Below are positions 11,801 through 26,800 of a stretch of 64,000 nt of DNA, piece by piece. A program made the translations under genes and the position numbers. Positions within the stretch are counted from its first letter, which is position 1, and each line of letters starts with the position of its first letter. Below the pieces are notes generated by a model. It did no database searches, was not told where the DNA came from, and saw only the letters and a program-made list of their open reading frames with translations. Source of the DNA: Mactra quadrangularis (taxonomy: Eukaryota; Mollusca; Bivalvia; Venerida; Mactridae); NCBI GenBank assembly GCA_025267735.1, contig CM046304.1, forward strand, positions 23,749,381 to 23,813,380, given 5' to 3'.

Positions 11801-14800
11801 GGGAGAATGGTTAAAACCGGGAAATAGGAAATAATCTGATGAATGACAAATACCATGTTGATGTGATTTCGAGGTATAATAGATTTTATTGTCATCAGAT
11901 ATTTCCTCTAGATAATAGAAAACTGGCGTTTAGATACGCCAAGGCAACTACATATATATATATTCATTGATAGATGTCAAAGGTGCATATTTTCTTTGAA
12001 TAGATTGTTTAAATAGAGCACAATGAAAACAACGTCCCAGTAATCCGCAAAAATTGTATTATCTCAGCGTCAAAAACATATTGCATCAAGGATTTCAATG
12101 GATTATATCTAATTACTTTTAAAAAACACAACCAGAAAAGTCAATCCCAATAGGAGTGTACGACAATCAAAAGGAACATAATAAAGGATTGTGAAAACAT
12201 CAAAAACAGCAACAGTAAACAGCCAAAGAACAAAGAGTGGGACATTTCTAGGATTTAACTGTTTCTTATAAAAATGAATATATAATTAAACATAGTTTAA
12301 AAAAATACTCGTGTTGAAACAACTGTATTAGGTCAGGTTAAAAGTGCCGAGAAAGCATATCTTTATTCTTCTTAGAAAAACCTCCAGAAGACTACCTATC
12401 AAATCAGAATGTTTTATGTCCTCCTAATTATAATGAGATTTGTTTATTGCTTTTGGTAATTACCGATACAACAGTTCAAGATAGAATGCAATTAGACAAA
12501 CAATTTCAAGAGTCTGAGGATAACAGTATTTTTCAAAATTGGCACTGAGGTTTTGCGAAAATTGCCATTCTAAGTAATTTGTGAACGACACGCGACACTG
12601 CGCACAACACATTGTCCACAACAAAAGCTCACTTAACGCACTTTATGGACATATGAGCTAATAAAGACTTCAAGCAGGCAATTTATTCCTTTCAAAACGT
12701 GAATCAATACTTTCACTTTAAAGTCGATGTATAAATGTGCCAACACAATTACTCTTAAAGACTTTTCAGTTGATGATTTGATCAAAGCATCACAGTTTTG
12801 AGCGCACAAATAACAAGTCACTAGGGTATTAATAATAACGGTTAGTAACTTTAAAGTCACCAGGTTATCTGAATTAGTAAGTATTAATATTGAAGTATAT
12901 ATTAGTATAATCACTAACTGCTAGACCTTTAAACAAGAATGCAGTAATGTTACTAATTGTTAAGTTAAAGTTCCCAATTTAACATTAATCTAGTCATCAA
13001 AACTTTTAGTATGGTCATTTACAATGATTGTGACTGAGTGTACAACCTAGACAATAAGAATAAACATTATTTGGTGGTGTTGATAGCTGCTTAAATATTA
13101 ATTTATAAATAGATCACAAAAAATGACGCAGCCTTATATCACATTCAATATAAAGATACCATACCGAGAGTAATACAAACACATATTAGAATTAAAATGA
13201 AGTTAAAAATTGAAGAAATCTGTGAAGTTTTAAGTGATTCGCAACAATATATTCTTCTTAGGACGATTGCGCAAAACAAAATAATACAGTCAATTAACAA
13301 GCATATTTTTGTTGTATGAAACAATTATATGAAAAAACAATATTAAGTTACCATGACCGACGTAAGTCTATTTAGAAAAGCAACCATGACGAAGATAACA
13401 GAGCACATAGTAACCATGTTAATACACAACATAAAGAAATGAAACATGATTTAAATTTGTTCGTTTTTGTCGATGAATATAATATTAAATGTAGGCTTAG
13501 AAAGTTAGTATCAGTTCTTTAATACATTTGAACAGGCACACAGAAACTACGATATGATTATACAGTTCTAATACAAATAAATGTACAACGCCAACTAAAC
13601 TATTGGTATATTAGTTATACAAACTCCCCTAACAGGAGAAACAACAACGACTTGCATGAAAAAGCTTACCGGTGGAGAAATGTTTCTACTTCCGGGCTTA
13701 TCATGGTACGTTCCGAGTTCATTGCTAGACCTAACACCACTACAGCTAAGACCCCAGACATCTTGCAAAATTCTTCAACTGAAAAAATGTATCTCGTTAC
13801 TACATTATCTATTTGAAAGGAAAACGATAAACGTGCAAACTAAACTATTAACATAACAATCATGCAGTTTTCAACGCAAAATAAAATAATGCACACATAA
13901 ATAAACTGAAAACTTCTTTCTGGCATACATGCAATACTGCGTAATTTAATTAGACACGTCAACAGTTTTAATTAAAAGGTTACAGCTATATAGCTCTGAG
14001 TTGAAAGCTTTGTTAAATCGTAATTGTATTGATTAGTCACGTCAAAAAATAAAGCAGATGAAAACCAGATTGCTTGATTTAATTAATGCTTTGGTTATGT
14101 GAAGCATATCAGTGCAATGATATAAATAGCAATTAAATACAAAATCTCAGATAAACCTCGATTTTAATTACATTTAACAAAGACTGCCAATGGAATGTAG
14201 CAAAAATATTATCTACTGGTAATTCTCAGTAACATGTATCAGTTTACTAGGAGGAAAATGTTCTCCCCCACTTATCAAACTACCACACAAACCAAGCTGT
14301 GGAATCATAAACTCACAAAATTAACGATCATCAAATCTAATTATAGTTAACGAAAAAAAAAATACGCTCAGGATGTAAAAGATAAATATATGAAATATAT
14401 TGCTAAACAAAACATTTAAGCCACAGGCATATCCGTTTGTTAAAATATTTACCAAAAAGAGTCTTAGATGACAGTATCACACACACAGAATTTTAAATGT
14501 AATCATATTATAAATAACACTTACTGAAATTGTCAATGTAAAAAACAACCAAATTTGTAAATACTATCAAAGTAAACACATTAGAAAAAAATAGGAATAT
14601 GTAACACTAAAATATTTTTTGACAATATTACTTTGTTTAAATTCATTTTCTAATTAGTCAACTTGACACTCGGCATAAAAACACATTAATTGTTAAATAT
14701 TCAACTGTCAAACAATCGATTTTCAAAAAAAAACACAAAAAACTTTTAGGAACTTTACAATACAGTTGGGTAAAACCCAGTTAATCAAATTAACCACTCC

Positions 14801-17800
14801 CAGTTAATTTCCGTCGAAATAAATGCATTGAGTTGTTTTAATATCGATTAAGAACTTGTCAATGCATGAAAATAAATTATCACACAACGTCTAAACATGA
14901 ACGTTTTATCTAATTACTTACATATTTGTGGTAAATAATTAATATATTTTCAACGAGGCCATGGAGTACTGCCTAATAAATGGTTACTTTATTCTATGCT
15001 TTTACAATTTGGCATTTATTCCATTTGGCATTAGTTAAATTGTACTTTAAATCTAAGACTAAACTTAAAGTCAAAATAAAATGGTACCAAAGTTACCTAG
15101 ATTTACGAGTTCTAACTTTTTAATCAAATGAAACTTTGACAGAAGTAACTATAACAAAGGTTTTAGGAACATCTAGTAACCTGATTACAATTCTAAATAT
15201 TATCTTGACGACTACTTAAGTTGTATTAGAGACAGAAATAGCCAATAAATATTACCGATCTTGACTTGACAAAGCAGAATGACAGAGTCTGAATAGAACG
15301 ATTCATATTATATATCGTATAACCGGTAATTTATGTAAATTAACGACATACTAGATGGGTTCTCTGCTAAAGGTTATGGAGTTTTTGTGGAAGGATATAC
15401 ACGAATTCATTTACAGAATAAAATAAAGTTAAGTTGACAAGTTATTTCTAGATACGCAAATGTGGAAATAAAACATATGATGTCCTTAAAGACCGTCATT
15501 TTTCTGATTCAAGAATTCACATAACTAATCAGAGTGTCACCTTTAAGTGGTCAATCTAAGTTTTTTTTTAATTTTCGGACAAGCCTTAGCAGTAATGTAT
15601 ATTTGAGGTAAACATAACGTGATTTTCTTAAAAATGTATCAAGGTATTGTCTAACAATTACCAGTTATACGAAACTGGAATCTGATACGAAACAATTTCA
15701 AACATGCACTTTAAATTCAAGACTAATTGGATAAGATAGTTTCATATTTTAAGCTAGATTGAACTACTAAAAATATAAAATTGAAATTGTTCCGAACCAT
15801 TTAAATTAGATAAAAACCAGATTGCTAAATTCAATTAATTACATGGTATAATGATACATGTCAGAGCAGTAAATTAATGATAATCAAATAGAAAATCCCA
15901 GATAAACCTCTATTTAATTAGATTTAACTAAGACTGCCAATTGAAAGTTATTTAAGGAGTGCACGCAAATGACAACTACAACAAAATCTGCACTAAGAAA
16001 TCTTTCAGATGTAAACGCAGAAAACATTAAAACAGAATAAACACAGTGGTTTGAGATTTGGGTTTTAAACTTCTTTTATGAAACACTTTTTGGAAATTGC
16101 CAGTCGATGTTTTGGTTTGACAAAAACATCTGCTCATAATCAAAAAACTTAGGTCAACAAACACTGCAACATGAAAAAAAATTGCTGGTGAGAAAAAAAC
16201 CTCGACAAAACGACAAAAGTTGATATTCACAACATTAACACAACATCGAAATGCAAGTGCAATTCATTTGAGAAAAAATGTGTCAAAATGTAGAAGTACA
16301 CCAAAGACGTTAGTCAACATGTGTCATATTTCCTTATTAACAAAAAAACCCATATATAGAATTCATTTTAAGAGTCCTACAAGGAGTTTGGTCTTAAAAT
16401 GTCGTCTACGGATATCTCTTATTTATAGTTATAAATACGTTTTGATTCCATGACATTTTGCTCAAAGTAGTAATTCAAAGTTTTCGTATTTCTTTTCATT
16501 ATAAATGTAAACTACTGACATTGTGTCAACAAACAGAGTATTCACTAGTTCTAAAGTAGGTTAATGATTCAAGAAAGATTATTAGTGGCTATAATCTATC
16601 GAAAAACAGATAAAATCCTTGAAGAAATACTGATGGCGGAAGAAATATCTGCATTAAAAATAAATTGGTTTACTAATTTAATTGCACTACTATTCTTCGA
16701 TAATATGAAATGTTCTCATTACTATCATATTAAATGTTCACTATCAATTGAAACAAGCTTCATGCATTAAGGTTCATTGACTATGGATATCTCAAAAGGA
16801 AATTATCTTCTAGAAAACTGCTTGACGTATTTCATTGATTAAATTTAATGTACAGATATTTCTTTCAAAAAAAGAAATAAATTCAAAGGCAAAAGTACAA
16901 TTTTAATGTGAAGCATAGAAAAGCAATAGATGCAAAATATTGATCGACATGTAAATCTACAGAACAGAAAAAATGCGACTACACCATTAAAAGAATGTAA
17001 AAACATAGTAGGAACAAGTGCAAGAAAAAAAATCACAGAAATCGCTAACAGCAAAAAAAAGAAGAGAATGCTATTATGACATTCTTAAACGATAGAAATA
17101 AAAAGAACGCCACAAACAAGTAACGAAAACAAGAACCAAGGAGTGTCTGTCTGAGAAGAGGGACAGTGGCATAATACTGACGTAAAACCATCCCTTGCCA
17201 AAACATACAATCTTGCATAATCAATCTGAATAATGTTCGAATGTTACATCGAAAGTACTCACTAGACGAGCAATAGAATTTCACCCAAGAAATGAGAATA
17301 GTGAAAAACCATGCTGCTGAATGACACAAAAAAAACGTGAAGGCAACGATCAATCACATGAAAGCATGGCGTGCAGTCAAGATACCATGATAATGCCACA
17401 CAGGACGTGTATAATTAATACAAAAATGATGGAGAAACGAATTAGAAAGACAGAACAGTGTGGATGTTTTAAAGATGCATCTCTTTTGTACATTTCACTT
17501 CAAACGCTGTTTTTCTAACTTTGTTAAATATTTATGCATAGACCCATTTCATGGTCATTGATTTATGAGACAATTTCTGCTTCTTTATAGATCATAATAC
17601 GAAAACTAATGAAAAAGTAAAACAATAAAATGTGTGAGGCAAACAAATAAGGAAAGGAAGCTAATGATATATTATAAAGAAACCATTCAATCCATTGTAA
17701 TGACAAAATTGTTAAATGTTTTTTAGAAATATCATTTACTGTGTTAAACTCATTTTGCATTTGTTCAAATAAACCCATAGAGCTGTTAAAACGAATCCCT

Positions 17801-20800
17801 TCTAATACCAATGCAAAGCAAAGAAAAAGCACATATGACTTTTTTGCACCTACTTATCGATTAGGCATCAGTATATAAAAGGATTTCTACCGATACCTCA
17901 CCATGATATAGCATGCTTACATGACATTTATTGACACTTGTTTTACTACATTACTGAACTTACTGGCCACACTGTTTCAAATGCAGAAAGCTCGGCATAG
18001 CAGAAAACATTAGTTTTGACTAGGCAGACACTCCTGTTAGCGCACAAAGGTTGCTGCGTCTATTTCATTCTCTACTTTATGGCGTGTGCTTCTCTGTGTA
18101 TGTTGTTTTAGAGCAAGGTTAAAACTAATTTAAAAAACGTGCTAGAATAATTTACACTGACAGTCTTGTGTGTCTGTAATTTATCGTAACCAGTCCAAGA
18201 CTTTGAACATAAGCTGGAAAAAAAATTATTCCAATCGCTGGTTTTTAGCATCAGATGAGTGCAATGAGTGTGCGGTGAGGTTAGGTATAAAATTTAAAAC
18301 TCCATGGCAGTCCATTGAGATAGTTAAAATGCAATCTACATTACAAACAAAGTTTTAAGGACAAGAATTCACTAAAGAAACAACAGGATAATCAAGGGAT
18401 TGATTAGATAGCCACTTATTATTAAGCCAGGTGTTAAACTGAGCAACTGTGGTATAAATCGTGTCTATCCAAGCAAGCATGTTCTATGATTAACATTATC
18501 TTCTTTCCATTAGAAAGTGGGTAGAAACATAAGAAAGTAATTCTACTTTGAATGTCAAATGTAAATATGTACAAAATTCAAAAGAGATAAAAAGCAAAAA
18601 TTAAATGAACAACTCATTTAAGATAACAAATATAAATTTGGTATTCGGTTAAAAATAATTCCTAAAATCGGTGGATTCACTGTAGTTTCTGTGGCTAAGT
18701 AGTAACAGTTGCTGGGTTCAAATCACTGAAACCTCTCTCCCTGATAAAAAGTAAGGTGTCTTCAAAGGCTACTGACTTTTTTATTTTATAAAGTAGACAG
18801 CTTATAGTGAAGAATGGGATAAGATTATCAGTTTGGTTTAAGTGACTAATAGTTGGCACTTAGGAGTGTAAAACACAAAAACAACATTAAAGTCTTAAGA
18901 ATATCTTAATAAAAACGGATGAAAAACAGAGCTAGAAAATGGCAATAAGTTCTTTACCATTTGAAACAATATCTTTGATGACATTGTGGTAGTTTGTTGC
19001 CCCCTAGGCACTTGCTGCAAGACAGATGCTCCTTGAATGGACTTAGATCTCTGGACCAAGGTTTTCTAACTAGTACTAAGCACATACTGTTACATGTGGC
19101 TAACAACGGCTCTACTTAATATGGACAAAAGGTGGCAACAGCTACAAAAAATCATGACCAAACTTTTCAAAGATTTAGCCCTCACAAATCAGACTAGCTA
19201 AAGGCTAAGCTAAATTGCAAAATTTGAAGAGCTTGCATTATTAAAGTCTTAAATTGATAGTATCGAATAAATTTGTTTGTTTGTTTGTGTTTGTTGGGTT
19301 TAGCGCCGTAGCAACACATTGTATAGGTCATATAATGGCGGTTAGTCAACCTACTCACTCCTCCTAGAAAGGTTAAATCTCTGGATTTAGCTGTTAACCA
19401 ATTACTAAGCGCATATTTTCGTCAGTTACTGACAACTGTCCTACATAATTTAAAATCATTGGTAGGAGGGAGAATGTAGTAAACATACAATATTGAGAAA
19501 AAATGAGGAATCTGACCCAAGCTTCCAATAGTTTTATTTATCATGAACAGACAATCAATATAAGAACAGATCAATTATAAGCTCTATGGCATTCATTCAG
19601 AAAAAAACCAGATGTTTCTGAAGTATGTCTCATTAAATGAACAAAGCAAAATTTACTTTGTAATCCACATAAAGTGTAAGATTAACATACCGGTATAACT
19701 TATTGATGATGTAATTATGCCCTCCTTTTTTAATTGGTTTTTATGCTTTTATAAGGTAATGCACTACAGTTGCTCACCTCGACAGCTTTTAAGACTTCTT
19801 CGGACCATCAGCTTACAGGTTAGAGTTACAAGCTATCAGTTTCAGCAATCTGCATTGGCTCTTATGAACATAATTCCAACAAGTCCGATTCTAAATACTG
19901 CAAAATCTGATGTAGTTTTCTTTATCCTTTTCATTGCAGTCGTTGAGAGTGAAGATGTTAGCAACCATATAAGGAAAAGTAACAGTAAAAACACAAGGAG
20001 GGTATTTTTTATATTTCAAAGTTATATTATAATAGGAATTCCCCAAAGAAATGACAAAAACAAGAACCTTTTAGGAGTTTTACTTTTGAAGGAACAGTGA
20101 CAAAATAATTGCAACTTGGGATTCTAGGATGGACCATAAGGTTCTAGAACAAACAAAAGTAAACTGTATTGGAGATACCGTATTAGATATTGCATTTAAC
20201 CCATCTTTCACTCCACAATATTTCAAAACCTTTTTTATACAACCACATCAACTAAGCAATCCGAAAAAAAGTGTTTTTTCTATTTCAAACAAGGTGAGAT
20301 TTATTAAGTTTCGAATTACCAACTGATGGCTAAATTAAACTAAATATTACATTTCTAACCTTATGACTGCTTAATAAATGCCAATTCTACGTTGGGTGAT
20401 AATTTCAAAAATGTTTCTTCAAAGGTTCAAGGGACCAATGGAATGTTTTTAATTTAGTTTTTTTATATACACACCTTTTCAAGAAAACAGCAAAGTGGGA
20501 GATGGAAAATGTTAGAATTTTATAAGAAATGCTAATAAGGTTAGCATGTGCAGGCACTTGGTGTATAAAGGTCACTTTGCCATCAATTACTCATCTCAAA
20601 ATAAAGGCAATTATTCTATAAAGACTGAAAATATATATTTTTAACACATTGTGCAAATGTCAAACCAAACACCACAAAGACATTACATTAACCCTTATCA
20701 TGCTCTATCTCTAACTACTGAGAAGCACAGCCCACTGCTGAATTAGTTAAGCTAATGTTGATAAGAGTGATTGCCAGCATCGTGAGTAAGGTCACACAAA

Positions 20801-23800
20801 GCAGTGAGATGATAAGATCAGCGATCATCTGATATGCTCGTAGCATGATAGGAATTAAACAAGCAGTTGGAGACCGACAGGAAAGATTCTGTAGTCTGTA
20901 CTTACAGACACAAACTGATTTTAAACATTTCAGAACGACATTTAATATTAACATTAATATGATAGTATTCAGCTTATGATACTTAAAATCATTTCTCCAT
21001 GAGTACTGGTATAGACAACATTCAGCTTGTGAGATTTAGCTATGAATTATCTTGGTATCATGTCCAAATTATTGTTTATATTTACCTTTATTTATCATGT
21101 CTGTTTCTGTACATGAATGATTTTTAATTATAGTTCACAGGTTAACATGGGCATTTTTTAACATGCGAAGGCAATGTTTTTTATTCACTATTTAAATCTC
21201 TTATATCCTTTGTTTTGACTTTTGCGAGAGTTTGATTAAAACCAGAATGTGTTTACAAACTGAAAATAGTGTAAGTATATACCCTAGATAAACTTTGTAA
21301 CATCCTGATGAAATAATGAAGTAACACATACATATGTTTTGAGATAACTGGTATTGAATTTTTTCGTTCCAAACGTAGATGCGACCATCCCAGGTTATTT
21401 CAGAGTAAACATATTGGTTTAAGGAATGAATTCATAGAAACTGACTTTCAAAAAAATAATTGTCATTCTGATGATAGCTAATTTGTATAAAGGCTGATTA
21501 ATAAATGTCATTTTGCTGATAGCTAATTTGTATAAAGGCCGATTAATAAATGTCATTTTGCTGATAGCTAATTTGAATAAAGGCCGGTTGTGCTATTTCA
21601 TTCAGGTTGTGATTATTCATAGTTGATTAACTACATAAACTACAATATGTTTACCATGATATTACCAGCAATACAAAATGCACAATTTCTGAACTTCATA
21701 CATAATAGATGTACACAGATATTTCCTAGATAAAAAAGTATAACTAATTATTTCACAACTAGAAGATAAGCACAGCTGTTTAAATATTTACTTGTACCTA
21801 GATAAATGATTACGTAATTGATGTTATTATTGAAAGTAGAACTGCAGATGGTTTAGGTTTTGTATTCAATTTGTTAATATCATGAACATGTTTTTTCATG
21901 GTCTCCATGCTAGGGCATGTTAAATTAGTCTGAATAGTCCATGCTTTATGTACCAAAGAATTACATGAAAATTTTGCCTAATACCATAGTTGTTTTACTG
22001 ATATGTATGCAGTCAACAATCAGTTTTTTTTTGTTTGGTACAAAGAATGTGTAGTAGCATTTTTGCATGTGCACTCCTGTCATTGACCTAAGATACATTA
22101 AGCAAAAAATGCTCCAAAAAGGGGACACAATATCAGAAGAAGAAGACTGTAAAGTGAGACAACATTAAAAGGTGTGAAACCTAGACAATAAAATGTGAAT
22201 CACTTTTTCCTTCCTTTGATGATATATTAAAATCTACCAAGTAATTCATCATTCAAGTGACACTTGTACATATATTGTCAATTACATCACAATAAACAGA
22301 AGTCAGGAAAAATCTTTTTCCAAGAATATCTTTCAAAACAAAGAATGCTTTTCCATCAGAAAACCTAAAATTTACATTAAGAACGAAATGTCAGAAATAT
22401 AGAGATATAGTTACTTTGTACAATAAAAACTCTGAAAACCGGACCCTCTGAAAACCGGAATCCTCTGAAAACCGGACGATTTTTAAAGTCCCATAATTTT
22501 CCCTATTAAATGCATTGAAAAATATCCTCTGAAAACCGGAAACTCTGAATTCCGAATACCCGACCTTTTGCCATGGCTTCTTATGATAAATATGCATAAA
22601 ACATCCTCTGAAAACCGGACACCAAGTGTCAACTAATTGTGTATTATAACAGTCAGTTAATCTTAATCCCTGACAGATGTCAATTGTTAATGAAATATCC
22701 AAGCATTTATCTATACAGGTGTCAAAAACACTTGTCTGTCATTGTTTAGGCTTCTTATAATGGTTCTCTTGTATAAACATGTATTGTTGTACAGATATAA
22801 TTTGTGAAAATCTTTTTATTTCAAATATTGTTTTTATACAAATAAATAGGCTAGATAATTGTTTTCAAAATTACCAAAGTTTGTTAGTTGTAAGGAGATA
22901 ATGATTTTTATTTTGAATAAGATATTGGAAAATAGTTTATATGATGTTGTTTTTGTTGTTATGTGATTATATGCATTCATTTAAAATGAGAATAACATCC
23001 ATATTTATCAATTATTTATTTGAATGCATTTAAAGTCCATTGATAACTTGTACATTTAAATGTAAATTTTCTCTTTTCTCAGTAAATTGACACTTGCCAA
23101 TCCAAAATTGACCAAACTTTAATGAAAAATAAATTAAGATATAGCTTAACCATCCATTTAATGTAGGAAAATGTCCCAACAAACCCATAGCTATGTTTAA
23201 ATAGTTATTCTATATATACCTCTGAAAACCGGAATCCTCTGAAAACCGGACTTTTTGGTCAGTCCGGACCAGGTCCGGTTTTCAGAGTTTTTACTGTACA
23301 TTGAATTTGTTCATGTACATTGTTATTAAGTTTAAAAGATTGGAGAAATGCCTAGGAGTGTGGAATTTCTTATAAAAACGCTATTTCTTCAATTTGTACA
23401 TTTTTCCCTGCAGATGAGTGCAGAAATGTTCTCAATTTGTTTAAGCATGTTCAATAAATAATCATTAGCTTATGCAAGTATTTTCTATCTGAAGCTTGTA
23501 ATAAAACCCAATGTTAAGAAGAAATTTACAGGACTATGACATTAATTCTTCAAGTAGATTGCCTGGTTGGACAACCAGCTATATAGTTTACTTCTTGGAA
23601 CCAAATCTTTACTAGCAGTGATAAGTTGACCAAACCCAAATATAGGTCATGAGGGGCATTAGGGACAACTGTAAATGTGTGCCCTAAAATAAGTCTGTTC
23701 AACAGTAATGCTTAAATTTGATATTTAGATGTTTTTCTTGTTTTTTAAGTTAAATTTCATTGAATGTGAATTTAAATAAGTTTCATTTGATATAATAAAT

Positions 23801-26800
23801 GGTATTGGTACAGTGTAAAACTTTTTCGTTTTTTGAATTTTATTCTTTTACAAGTTTGAGTAATGATTTTTGGAGATTTACATTATATTTGTATACACTT
23901 AAACTGCTTTTACCATGGAATTCCTTCATCTTAAAAAACTATAAATTCCAGCCAATAGTAGTTCAATTACCAATCTGATTAAAATCTAAACTAAACATCT
24001 GCGAACACCGGCTAAGTTAACTTGCTAAAAGACAGGAGTATATAGGAAATCTGTATGCAAAGATTGTGTAATTACAGACAATGTAGTGGGCTTTATTATA
24101 GTTCTTGTTATATAAAACAATGTGAAAAATTTAGAATTTCCAGTCATTGCTGCCTCAATAAATTTTGCTTAAAACAGTATACACTTACCAACATAATAAG
24201 TTATATATGTAGAAGCCAAAGTGATAGTTATTTCTGCTATAGCATCATTAAATATCTTAGATAGACAGAACAATGTTATCTTTGCCATAATAAACCCTAC
24301 AAATGGTCCTCCTATAGCAACTTGTATAAAGTATACAATTATGTCACCACCTGAAATTGAAAAAGAGAAACAAATCTTCTAAGTATCCCAGTTATTTTAT
24401 TGTAGGAAGTCTTTATTTTTGAAGATTTATGTCTGAATGATAATGGAAATGTGTGTTTGACCATACTGTCGTCTGCTTGCATGGTTTTCATTCTTCTTCA
24501 TCGATGCAAAACTGGTTTTGTCACATATGTGTTGATTTCTAATTGATATGATTTAACAGAAAAGATAGCAAATAGAAATTTTATTTCAGCAGGTCACCCA
24601 CCACCCTGAAAAAGACCCGTGGCAATTCCTAGTTCTTGTAGGGACATTTGAGCCATTTCTTGATTTTTCATGGTGCATATCAACACACTAATAATTTTCA
24701 CCAAAACTAATCGCCTGGAATTTTTGCAGGAGGAGCACATGCCCATTTCTGCTTTTCAACACATGCACGACAAAACCCGTTTTGCATCTAAAAAGAAGCA
24801 TGAAGACAGTATGGTCTAATACACATTTCTACTTAAGATAGGACATAAATGTTAAAAAATGAAATTTCCTACAATATGGAAATAGGGATACTTAGAAGTT
24901 TCGTTAAGTATACATGTGTAAGAGAAGAAAATGTTGCTTAGATACAGGGATTCAAATAGCAACTTACTACTTGAACATCAGAAACTCGTCCATCTAAACT
25001 AATCAGGCTGTCTATTAATGTAACACATGAGTACGGTGTATTGGTTAAAAAGAATATGACGGTGTGGTTTAAAGACTGCTTTCAAATATGTTCAGTTGAC
25101 TTAACAATTTGTTCAATAACACCTGATAACTGAAACCACTTTCAGACAGGTCATCCTTTACAGTATCCATTTACAACAGGAGTGGAACAACTTAAATTTC
25201 TTGCTCAAAGAAAGTTACCAGTGCACCTAGTGAAGTTCAAATTTGGGACCCTTGATTCCTATGCATGTATCATACCACTGGACCATTGCTGCTATAAGGC
25301 AAGTGTGACCTGTGTCAATTTAATTTGTAAATGTAGACCAAGAGCCCATATAATCAAAGCTCTTAAAAGCGATTTCTGATGTAAACCCCACTTCATTGTA
25401 TTACTAAATTATCGTAAGATTTTTTATAATATGATGCCCAGTCACGTAAGTAAAATAAGTACAAATCTGTGGATAGTTGACTTATTTTTAAGCTATTACA
25501 TCTAGCCATTTTATTATAAATACTGGTTTTCAACTGGTTTTCAACTTGACTAGTGAATTGGTAGGAAATAAGGCAAAAAGCATACATAACTATAAAATCT
25601 ACATAAAGACTACAAGGGAGACAATCGAATTATAAAAATAAGTATTGTATTGTAGAGTTGCATCCCTTGTTTGCTCATAATGAATTATGACTGTTAATTT
25701 AAATCACTAGCTTATGGCAGCAGTTATTACATAAACTAAAATCATTCTATTTATACAGACCATTCTATGTACATAAGAAAATAATTCTGGAAACCTCAGA
25801 AAACCAAAATTTGTTTAGTCTTTAGGGTGATTGTTTTTCATTTTTGAAAAGAAACTTCACTTTAAGTGTTACTTGTAGGTAGAGTTTACTGTATATTACT
25901 AGTGTAGATTTTTTACCAAACTATAAGAACATATGTGGGGCAAACTTGGTGTGAATCAAACCCATAATCCATGGATCAACAGATATTGTACCAACTAGCC
26001 TTTGATGTAAATGTTGGTAGGAGTTATACATACATAGACTATAAGTTGTATCTATTTTATGTTAGATTATAAAAACAACAGACTTTCAGAAAAACAATGT
26101 TTTAGTTAAGCCCAGTGGTAGTGCTGTTTTCTGAGGTTCAACCATACAAATAGTTATCAGAAGGGAATACCTAGTTCAAAGGACGAGTTTCATATTAGCA
26201 AAGGTTGAATCCTTCACACAGTGACCATTTTTCTTAAGGCGCCCCAAATATGGTCAGAAACTTAACGCTTAGGAAAGATTTTCACATTTGCTGACTGATT
26301 GATTGGGAAACACTGAAAGGGAACCCCTTGTTTCTTGAATGTGAAGTATTTCCTACTGGTTATATTACACACTGCTCTCAAAAAGGTCTTTTACAGTACA
26401 ATTAATTGAATTGCTACAATTTCAAAGTTCGATTTTGAAGAAATTTTATCATTGTTTAATTCATTAATTATTCAATTCAATGAAAGTAGAATTCTACTGG
26501 TACATTTTATTATTTTTTAGTTGCAGCAAAAATTATCAATCATGTTTCAAAACTATGGCCATAGTAACTCAATGAATAAGTTAAAATATTATTGTAATTT
26601 CATATCCATAAGAAAAATGCAAGGATTTAAAAAAGCTGAGTTAAAATCATTTATTATTACACTGCTTTTTCATTTTGAAATATTCTTTATAATTATATAG
26701 AACACTATAAATTGTAGATGTGTGAAGGAACTTTTGGAGGGCAGTGTATATGGTATATTACTTACCTGAATCTGTGCTACCATCTTCACTGGTAACTAGT

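Noticed and set aside
16027..17832. Cluster of hydrophobic minus-strand ORFs suggesting a membrane protein gene
   Set aside because: The plus strand is A-rich there, which gives Phe/Leu/Ile-rich reverse frames. No consistent frame, splice sites or family motif could be found.
20715..20954. 79-aa minus-strand ORF as a further SLC9C exon
   Set aside because: It has a hydrophobic segment but no NHE motif, and no acceptor and donor with the required phase; it may be part of an unknown repeat.
22391..22702. 103-aa minus-strand ORF with repeated GFQR/RFSE motifs
   Set aside because: It lies over the CCTCTGAAAACCGGA boxes of a DNA transposon; the amino-acid repeats only mirror the DNA repeats.
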